Positions 1 to 4,908 of a stretch of 8,229 bases of DNA are shown piece after piece. Position numbers and translations under genes: made by a program. Origin of the DNA: Bacteroidales bacterium UBA1722 (GTDB lineage Bacteria; Bacteroidota; Bacteroidia; Bacteroidales; UBA932); assembly GCA_002317435.1 (NCBI GenBank), contig DCIQ01000063.1, positions 1-8,229 of the forward strand, given 5' to 3'. Each line of letters begins with the position of its first letter. Position 1 is the stretch's first letter. The notes under the pieces were generated by a model. It had not been told where the DNA came from. It saw nothing but the letters and a program-made list of their open reading frames with translations, and ran no database searches.

Positions 1-47
1 ACAAGATGGCAGAGGCCAACAAGGCCTTCGCCCACTTCCGTTTCTAA
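1..47 (+). CDS. rpsG: 30S ribosomal protein S7, C-terminal end (partial)
   Basis: Only the last 14 complete codons and the TAA stop (45-47) lie in the window. They read KMAEANKAFAHFRF, which matches the conserved S7 C-terminal segment (E. coli has MAEANKAFAHYRW at the same place). S7 binds the 3' major domain of 16S rRNA and nucleates assembly of the small-subunit head. The stop is 29 nt before the fusA start, as expected for the str operon order rpsL-rpsG-fusA. The beginning of the gene is outside the window. The short length is the only source of doubt; the downstream fusA supports the call. Confidence 0.9.
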   Translation, partial: KMAEANKAFAHFRF

Positions 48-76
48 AAACCTGTGTCGGGTTATAACTTCAATAG

Positions 77-2194
77 ATGGCAAGAGATTTAAGATATACC
101 AGAAACATCGGGATAATGGCCCATATCGATGCCGGAAAGACCACCACTTCCGAGCGTATACTCTTCTATACGGGTAAGACGCATAAGATCGGTGAGGTTC
201 ACGACGGCGCCGCTACCATGGACTGGATGGTCCAGGAGCAGGAGAGAGGTATCACCATTACTTCCGCGGCGACCACAGCTTTCTGGCATTATAGAGGGGA
301 AGTTTACCAGATTAACCTGATAGATACTCCGGGTCACGTGGACTTTACCGTAGAGGTCGAGAGATCCCTGCGTGTCCTTGACGGTACTGTCGCCACATTC
401 TGTGCGGTAGGCCGTGTACAGCCTCAGTCTGAAACCGTATGGCGTCAGGCTGACAAGTACAAAGTTCCCAAAATAGCGTATGTGAACAAAATGGACCGTG
501 TGGGTGCCGATTTTCTCGCTGTCGTAAATGATATCCGCGAGAAATTGGGTGCCAATCCCGTTCCCATCTGTCTCCCCATAGGTGCTGAAGATAAGTTCGC
601 GGGTATCGTCGATCTTATCTCCCTGAAGGCTATGGTTTACGATCAGGACAGCAAGGAATTGGTGAACTACGTGATTCAGGATGTTCCGGAAGATATGAAA
701 TCCGAAGTGGAGATGTGGAGAGGAAAACTTCTCGAGACTGTCGCCGAATTCGATGACGGGATTATGGAGAAGTTCTTCGTGGATCCGGACACCATCACCG
801 AGGATGAAATCATCTCAGCGCTTCGGAAGGCCACCATCTCGATGAAGGCGGTTCCTGTATGCTGCGGTTCTTCATTCAAGAACAAAGGCGTGCAGTATCT
901 GCTTGATTCCGTCATGAGATTCCTTCCCTGCCCGCTCGATGTGGAACACGTGACAGGTACCAATCCCAAGAATGATCGTCAGGAAGAGCGTCACGCGGAT
1001 GCCGGTGAACCTTTCTGTGCTCTCGTATTCAAGATCGCCACTGACCCGTATGTGGGCCGTCTGGCTTTCCTGAGGGCATATTCCGGAAGGTTGGATTCCG
1101 GTACGTACGTGCTCAATACACGTACCGACAAGAAAGAACGTGTCGCACGCCTCTATCAGATGCATTCTAACAAGCAGAACCCCATCGACTTCGTCGAAGC
1201 CGGTGACATCTGCGCGGCAGTGGGATTCAAGGACCTTCGTACCGGAGATACCATCTGTGCGGAGACCGCTCCCATTACACTCGAATCGATGGTTTTCCCC
1301 GATCCTGTAATAGGTCTGGCCGTCGAACCCAAGACACAGAAAGATCTCGACAAACTGGGCATAGCCCTCGGTAAATTGTCCGAGGAAGATCCTACTTTCA
1401 CAGTCCGTTCCGATCAGGAGACCGGTCAGACCATCATCAGCGGTATGGGTGAACTCCATCTGGAGATTATCGTGGACCGTCTGAAGAGGGAATTCGGCGT
1501 GGAGATAAATCAGGGTGCTCCTCAGGTTAATTATAAGGAAACTGTCAAAGGTACCGTAACTCACCGGGAAGTGTTCAAGAAACAGACCGGTGGCCGTGGT
1601 AAATTCGCTGACATCATCGTGGAGATAGGTCCTGCAGACGAAGGAGTCACCGGTCTCCAGTTCATTGATGAAGTGAAGGGTGGAAACGTTCCCCGCGAGT
1701 TCATCCCTGCAGTGGAGAAAGGATTCAAATCGGCTATGGCCAACGGTGTTCTCGCCGGATTTGAAGTTCCTTCACTGAAGGTCACTCTGAAGGACGGTTC
1801 CTTCCATCCCGTCGATTCCGACCAGTTGTCTTTCGAGATCTGCGCGAGACTCGCATTCCGTCACGCACTCGTAAAAGCATCCCCTGTTCTTCTGGAACCC
1901 ATTATGGCTCTCGAGGTGGTTACCCCCGAAGACTATATGGGTGATGTGATAGGCGACCTGAACAAGCGTCGCGGACAGGTGAACAATATGGATGCGCGCG
2001 GTAATGCCCGTATCATCAAAGCTATCGTACCGCTCTCCGAACAGTTCGGTTACGTAACTGTACTGAGAACGCTCACATCGGGTCGTGCCACCAGTACTAT
2101 GGAATTCTCCCATTACTCGGAACTCCCCGCCAATCTCGCCAAGGAGATTATCGAGAAGTCCGGCGGTGCACGCCATTTCGATGACGAGGAATAA
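77..2194 (+). CDS. fusA: Translation elongation factor G (EF-G)
   Basis: This is a 705-aa GTPase that drives translocation of tRNA and mRNA on the ribosome and, with ribosome recycling factor, splits post-termination ribosomes. The G motifs are all present: AHIDAGKT at 15-22 (P-loop), RGITI at 57-61 (switch I), DTPGH at 83-87 (switch II, catalytic His87), NKMD at 137-140, and a GSSFKNKG stretch for G5. Domains II-V follow; domain IV carries GGRGKFADI and domain V carries GDVIGDLNKRRGQV and the SEQFGYVTVLRTLTSGR segment. Length is normal for the family. The ATG at 77 gives the standard MARDL-type N-terminus, with no strong Shine-Dalgarno, as is usual in Bacteroidota. It lies between rpsG and rpsJ, so it is the housekeeping copy rather than a tet(Q)-like protection protein. 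Arg113 stands where most EF-Gs have the second Gly of AVGGV. Confidence 0.98.
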   Translation: MARDLRYTRNIGIMAHIDAGKTTTSERILFYTGKTHKIGEVHDGAATMDWMVQEQERGITITSAATTAFWHYRGEVYQINLIDTPGHVDFTVEVERSLRVLDGTVATFCAVGRVQPQSETVWRQADKYKVPKIAYVNKMDRVGADFLAVVNDIREKLGANPVPICLPIGAEDKFAGIVDLISLKAMVYDQDSKELVNYVIQDVPEDMKSEVEMWRGKLLETVAEFDDGIMEKFFVDPDTITEDEIISALRKATISMKAVPVCCGSSFKNKGVQYLLDSVMRFLPCPLDVEHVTGTNPKNDRQEERHADAGEPFCALVFKIATDPYVGRLAFLRAYSGRLDSGTYVLNTRTDKKERVARLYQMHSNKQNPIDFVEAGDICAAVGFKDLRTGDTICAETAPITLESMVFPDPVIGLAVEPKTQKDLDKLGIALGKLSEEDPTFTVRSDQETGQTIISGMGELHLEIIVDRLKREFGVEINQGAPQVNYKETVKGTVTHREVFKKQTGGRGKFADIIVEIGPADEGVTGLQFIDEVKGGNVPREFIPAVEKGFKSAMANGVLAGFEVPSLKVTLKDGSFHPVDSDQLSFEICARLAFRHALVKASPVLLEPIMALEVVTPEDYMGDVIGDLNKRRGQVNNMDARGNARIIKAIVPLSEQFGYVTVLRTLTSGRATSTMEFSHYSELPANLAKEIIEKSGGARHFDDEE

Positions 2195-2219
2195 TATATG
2201 AAATATAAAAATCAATAAT

Positions 2220-2525
2220 ATGAGCCAGAAAATCAGAATCAAATTAAAATCTTACGATCACGCTCTCGTGGACAAGTCTGCAGACAAGATCGTCAAGACG
2301 GTAAAGGCTACAGGTGCTGTGGTGAACGGTCCTATTCCCCTTCCCACTGACAAGAAGATTTTTACCGTCAACCGCTCTACCTTCGTGAACAAGAAATCAC
2401 GCGAACAGTTTGAACTGAACTCATTCCGTCGTCTGCTCGACATTTACAGTTCCACTCCCGCTACTGTAGATGCACTGATGAAGCTTGAGCTCCCCAGCGG
2501 TGTCGCGGTAGAGATTAAAGTTTGA
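2220..2525 (+). CDS. rpsJ: 30S ribosomal protein S10
   Basis: The 101-aa product is full length for S10. The family hallmarks are clear: N-terminal KIRIKLKSYDH, then GPIPLPT near residue 38, the RSTFVNKKSREQFELNSFRR segment that extends into 16S rRNA, and a C-terminal VAVEIKV strand. S10 is a head protein of the small subunit and, as NusE, also takes part in rRNA antitermination complexes. It starts 25 nt after the fusA stop in an AT-rich gap and is almost certainly co-transcribed with it. The unusual feature is what follows: rplC does not come next, and the stop codon TGA (2523-2525) is followed after 8 nt by a tRNA promoter. No terminator is seen between rpsJ and the tRNA, so read-through to the terminator at 2690-2723 is expected. 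Confidence 0.98.
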   Translation: MSQKIRIKLKSYDHALVDKSADKIVKTVKATGAVVNGPIPLPTDKKIFTVNRSTFVNKKSREQFELNSFRRLLDIYSSTPATVDALMKLELPSGVAVEIKV

Positions 2526-2533
2526 TAGTTCGA

Positions 2534-2565
2534 TTTGAATTATCACATATAATTCCTATCTTTGC
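2534..2565 (+). promoter_or_regulatory. Bacteroidota-type promoter for the tRNA gene
   Basis: A TTTG box (-33 element) lies at 2534-2537 and TATCTTTGC (-7 element, consensus TAnnTTTG) at 2557-2565, with exactly 19 bp between TTTG and TA. This is the form recognised by the Bacteroidota housekeeping sigma factor. The start site should be about 5-8 nt after the TTTG, near 2570-2572, leaving a leader of about 30 nt before the tRNA. The promoter begins within 10 nt of the rpsJ stop. Confidence 0.85.
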
Positions 2566-2571
2566 AGTCCG

Positions 2572-2599
2572 TCACTAGACGAGCTTTCGAAGATAGTGA
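2572..2599 (+). other. Leader hairpin just before the tRNA
   Basis: TCACTA (2572-2577) pairs perfectly with TAGTGA (2594-2599), with a possible inner CTT/AAG pairing around TCG. The hairpin fills nearly the whole predicted leader between the promoter start site and the tRNA 5' end at 2603. It would be removed by RNase P. It may simply help processing; a regulatory role is not shown. Confidence 0.45.
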
Positions 2600-2602
2600 T
2601 TA

Positions 2603-2677
2603 GGACCCGTAGCTCAGTCGGTTAGCAGCACCTGACTCATAATCAGGGGGTCACTGGTTCAAGCCCAGTCGGGTCCA
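2603..2677 (+). tRNA. tRNA with CAU anticodon (elongator Met, or Ile2)
   Basis: The acceptor stem GGACCCG (2603-2609) pairs fully with CGGGTCC (2670-2676), followed by discriminator A2677. The anticodon stem is CCTGA/TCAGG (2631-2635/2643-2647) with loop CTCATAA, so the anticodon is CAT at 2638-2640. The T arm is ACTGG/CCAGT around TTCAAGC. CCA is not encoded. It is not the initiator: positions 1-72 are a normal G-C pair and the three consecutive G-C pairs of the initiator anticodon stem are missing. A CAU tRNA may be elongator Met or, if C34 is modified to lysidine by TilS, Ile reading AUA; the two cannot be separated with confidence here. The D stem is irregular: the 3' arm reads GCAGC instead of GAGC, leaving a bulged C2626 or a C-C mismatch and giving 75 nt. 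Confidence 0.95.
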
Positions 2678-2689
2678 CTTCTTAAAATC

Positions 2690-2723
2690 AAGCACTTACG
2701 ATGATGTAGGTGCTTTTCTTTTT
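2690..2723 (+). terminator. Rho-independent terminator after the tRNA (and rpsJ)
   Basis: AAGCACTTAC (2690-2699) pairs with GTAGGTGCTT (2706-2715) over 10 bp with one G-T pair and a 6-nt loop. The T-rich tail TTTTCTTTTT (2714-2723) follows. No other terminator is seen between rpsJ and this point, so it probably ends both the str-operon transcript and the tRNA transcript. Confidence 0.88.
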
Positions 2724-2785
2724 GCCCATTCGGGAAACATAATCAAGAGAGTTTGCTTTTATCCTATGAAAAGTGCGCGGGAAAA

Positions 2786-2817
2786 TTTGGAAATGAAAAA
2801 ATAGTCATTACCTTTGC
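2786..2817 (+). promoter_or_regulatory. Bacteroidota-type promoter for the non-coding RNA
   Basis: TTTG at 2786-2789 and TACCTTTGC at 2809-2817 are separated by exactly 19 bp, the same geometry as the tRNA promoter upstream. Both -7 elements are followed by AG. The start site is expected near 2822-2825. No protein gene on the plus strand lies within reach, so the promoter argues that the following segment is transcribed as an RNA. Confidence 0.85.
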
Positions 2818-2822
2818 AGCGA

Positions 2823-3158
2823 TCGAAAGGACCGACTATCCTATATACATACTTGAGACCTTGTGTGGGTTTATTGTGTATTATAGTCAAAGATATATTT
2901 TACTACAACTGAATGTATTATGACGTTTTTAATTTTATGCGGAATTTTTAGGCTGATGTACCACCGCAATCGCTTGACTGCCGACTCAGGCAGATAACCC
3001 ATCTACATGCCCCCTGTTCTGCCGATAGTATGGGGGACAGGTAGTTTCCGAACTTTTCATCGGAGTATATTTCATTTTAGTTGTAATCAACTTGCCCGCT
3101 GTGAAGCACGCAAGCAGTCTTCGGTAGAACCAACCCGGTTTTACCGAAGATTTGTTTT
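2823..3158 (+). ncRNA. Candidate structured non-coding RNA, about 335 nt
   Basis: This segment sits between its own promoter (2786-2817) and its own terminator (3118-3158). No credible ORF lies in it. Helices found by eye, 5' to 3': hairpin I, GACTAT/ATAGTC (2834-2839/2883-2888) with inner TATACA/TGTGTA and AGACC/GGTTT; a long-range helix TACAACTGAATG (2904-2915) with CATTTTAGTTGTA (3073-3085), allowing one bulged T; inside it TGCGG/CCGCA (2938-2942/2964-2968), CTGCC/GGCAG (2978-2982/2989-2993), CTAC+CCCCC with GGGGG+GTAG (3003-3014/3032-3044) and TCCGA/TCGGA (3047-3051/3060-3064); then CTTGC/GCAAG (3091-3095/3110-3114); and the terminator. It lacks the landmark sequences of tmRNA, RNase P RNA and SRP RNA. 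The domain of about 180 nt closed by the long helix is close to 6S RNA size. The layout of Bacteroidota promoter, compact RNA and terminator resembles the Bacteroidales-1 class. The family remains unproven; start and end are inferred from the signals. Confidence 0.7.
3118..3158 (+). terminator. Strong Rho-independent terminator of the non-coding RNA
   Basis: The 14-nt arms 3118-3131 and 3137-3150 pair completely, with one G-T pair, around the loop AACCC. TTTGTTTT (3151-3158) follows. It is the most stable hairpin in the region and sets the 3' end of the RNA starting near 2823. Confidence 0.9.
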
Positions 3159-3189
3159 AATCTGTTCTCAAAATTTTTTATTGCTTACG

Positions 3190-3223
3190 AAAAACGGCTG
3201 AAGCCATATATGACTTCAGCCGT
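3190..3223 (-). terminator. Rho-independent terminator of the minus-strand operon
   Basis: ACGGCTGAAG (3194-3203) and CTTCAGCCGT (3214-3223) form a perfect 10-bp stem. Read on the minus strand the stem runs into TTTTT (complement of 3190-3194). It lies 24 nt past the stop of the TIM-barrel lipoprotein gene. On the plus strand no T-run follows, so it works in the minus direction. Confidence 0.88.
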
Positions 3224-3247
3224 GTAGCATATTGATTACAGTGCCTG

Positions 3248-4150
3248 TTATTCTGCGTCTGCGGCAGCCTGGGCGGCGCGTGCGTTGTCCAGACTGATCT
3301 TTACGCTTTCGAACGGAGTATAGCCCTCTGCAAAGGCTTCCTGCTCGATAATCTGGTATTCCATACCTGCCAGGTCGGCCTGCTTGTAGAGAGCTGTGAA
3401 ATCGATTTCACCGGATGCCCCTACTTCAAGTCTGTCTTTTACGTGGAAAGCTTTGAAACGGCCCGGATATTTCTGGAAATATTCCACGGCATCACAGCCG
3501 CCTTCCTTAATCCAGTAGAGGTCAAGTTCGAAGAATACCTTGGCGGGATCAGTATGGGTCACCATATAGTCATACATGCGGATCTGACCATCTTCCGTGT
3601 CGAATATGGTCAGGAATTCTCCGCTGTGGTTATGATAACCGAACTGCATACCTTCGGCGGCGCACATCTCACCTACCTGATTGAACAGGTCACAATACTT
3701 TTGGAGTCCTTCGGGAGAGGCGTATGCGTTCCCCGACATACCGGGACATACGATGTACTTGCAGCCGGCTGCCTTATGGTCTGCCACCGCCTTGGTCCAC
3801 CATGCCGTACATTCTTCCGCAGAGGCTTCGTTGGGGTCGGGACCTCCGATATGGGAAGAGATGAAATTCAGTTTGTTGGCTGTGCAAAGTGCAGCGAAAT
3901 CTGCGGGAGCCATTCCGTAGAAGGTGCCTGCTTCACTGTTATAATTGGCGGCTTCCACAGTGTTGTAACCCATGGCGCCCACCTTTTCGATGGACCCCTT
4001 GGCGTCCTTGTCCATCTCACCTCTTATAGAGTAGAGCTGGAGGCCTATCTGATGCTTGAGGTCAAGTTCTTTTTCCACGGGAGCGGCGCAACCTGTCAAA
4101 AAGGCTGCAGCCATGACTGTGGCTGCAGCGATAATGGTGTTCTTCATCAT
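3248..4150 (-). CDS. Exported xylose-isomerase-like TIM-barrel lipoprotein (PF01261 family)
   Basis: A 300-aa protein with a lipoprotein signal: hydrophobic stretch 5-17 and lipobox LTGC, with Cys21 as the lipidated residue. The mature part is a sugar phosphate isomerase/epimerase-type (AP endonuclease family 2) TIM barrel. Visible motifs are GLQLYSIR at 36-43, SSHIG at 98-102, YHNHSGEF at 172-179, ELDLYWIKEGG at 208-218, FHVKD at 235-239 and IIEQE at 267-271. The last four lie at strand ends where the family binds a divalent metal. Export makes a phosphorylated substrate unlikely. In this neighbourhood a lyase, hydratase or epimerase on 3-keto sugars is more plausible. It is the last gene of the operon, starting 2 nt after the preceding stop. 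Two ATG codons stand in tandem (4150 and 4147); either may be used and both leave the signal intact. Confidence 0.88.
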   Translation of the reverse strand: MMKNTIIAAATVMAAAFLTGCAAPVEKELDLKHQIGLQLYSIRGEMDKDAKGSIEKVGAMGYNTVEAANYNSEAGTFYGMAPADFAALCTANKLNFISSHIGGPDPNEASAEECTAWWTKAVADHKAAGCKYIVCPGMSGNAYASPEGLQKYCDLFNQVGEMCAAEGMQFGYHNHSGEFLTIFDTEDGQIRMYDYMVTHTDPAKVFFELDLYWIKEGGCDAVEYFQKYPGRFKAFHVKDRLEVGASGEIDFTALYKQADLAGMEYQIIEQEAFAEGYTPFESVKISLDNARAAQAAADAE

Positions 4151-4152
4151 GA

Positions 4153-4887
4153 TTATTCGAGAACTTTGATTCTCAGATTACGATACCATACGTCATCTCC
4201 GTGGTCCTGAAGTCCGATATAACCTTCATGGTTATCGCCACCGCAGTTTATGAGCAGATCGTATGCCTGGGGCCAGTCTTCGTGGTTGAATTTGCTCTTG
4301 TCGAGAAGTTCCTGCCACTGAGGAGTCCAGAGGTGATATTCGAGGACTTTCTTGTCATTCTGGAAGTGAACCACGGTGCCTTTGTAAACGACGATTTTAC
4401 CTGTGTTCCATTCACCATAGGGCTTTGAGTTCTGGGGATCGGCGGGAATCATGTCGTAGAGGGAAGCGGATTTGCGGTTACCGTTCTCACCGAGGAATGA
4501 ATCGGGATGGTTCTCGTTGTCGAGAATCTGATATTCGGGAGCGGAGATGTAGATGGGAGCGCCTTCCACTTCCTGACCGAGATAGAATACTCCCGAGTTG
4601 GAGCCCTTGGCTACTTTCCATTCGAAAGTGAATTCGAAATTGGAGAATTTGGTGTCATAGATGATGTCTCCACCATTCTGGGCACCTGCCTCTCCGCGGC
4701 CTGAACCCTGGATATGGATGCATCCGTCATCGATAATCCATGCGCCCGGAATATCTTGTCCGTTATATGCGCGCCAGCCGGTGAAAGTCTCACCGTCGAA
4801 CATTGATACAGAACCGTCGTCTGTAGATTTACATGATACCATGGCAGTCATGGCTGCAACAGCCAAAATAATAGTGATTTTTTTCAT
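4153..4887 (-). CDS. DUF1080 (3-keto-disaccharide hydrolase family) lipoprotein
   Basis: The 244-aa product has a short Lys-Lys start, a hydrophobic core and a lipobox ending at Cys19 (MVSC), so it is probably anchored in the outer membrane or facing the periplasm. A single DUF1080 (PF06439) beta-sandwich fills the rest. It begins with SMFDGETFTGW at 28-38, continues through GSNSGVFY at 95-102 and EYQILD at 118-123, and ends with GYIGLQDHG and the RNLRIK strand. PF06439 is annotated as 3-keto-disaccharide hydrolase, and members are linked to cleavage of glycosides first oxidised at C3. Whether this one hydrolyses, eliminates or only binds such sugars cannot be told. It starts 21 nt after the stop of the 974-aa gene and is followed after 2 nt by the TIM-barrel lipoprotein gene, so the last two genes are tightly coupled. 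Confidence 0.92.
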   Translation of the reverse strand: MKKITIILAVAAMTAMVSCKSTDDGSVSMFDGETFTGWRAYNGQDIPGAWIIDDGCIHIQGSGRGEAGAQNGGDIIYDTKFSNFEFTFEWKVAKGSNSGVFYLGQEVEGAPIYISAPEYQILDNENHPDSFLGENGNRKSASLYDMIPADPQNSKPYGEWNTGKIVVYKGTVVHFQNDKKVLEYHLWTPQWQELLDKSKFNHEDWPQAYDLLINCGGDNHEGYIGLQDHGDDVWYRNLRIKVLE

Positions 4888-4908
4888 TTTTAGAATAATT
4901 GATGGTTA

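Noticed and set aside
872..1564. A 230-codon minus-strand ORF opposite fusA
   Set aside because: It lies entirely within conserved EF-G coding sequence and has no domain or upstream signal.
2198..2218. A six-codon ORF (MKYKNQ) between fusA and rpsJ, ending 1 nt before the rpsJ start
   Set aside because: It is short and lies in an AT-rich gap; chance is the simplest explanation without conservation data.
2888..2895. A minus-strand TATCTTTG box that could be a -7 promoter element
   Set aside because: No TTTG box is found at the proper distance on the minus strand, and no gene follows in that direction within range.
2823..3158. tmRNA, RNase P RNA or SRP RNA as identity of the RNA gene
   Set aside because: There is no tRNA-like end or tag frame for tmRNA, none of the conserved RNase P core segments, and no SRP GGAA-tetraloop domain IV motif.
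3007..3201. A 64-codon plus-strand ORF inside the RNA region
   Set aside because: It runs through the terminator hairpin and several RNA helices, has no ribosome binding site, and its composition does not look like a protein.
2690..3223. CRISPR array or insertion-sequence ends
   Set aside because: The inverted repeats are all different, each followed by T-runs or nested as RNA helices; there are no repeated units, target duplications or transposase frame.
3443..4210. A 255-codon plus-strand ORF opposite the TIM-barrel lipoprotein gene
   Set aside because: The minus-strand frame has a lipobox and family motifs, while this frame has none and crosses an intergenic junction.
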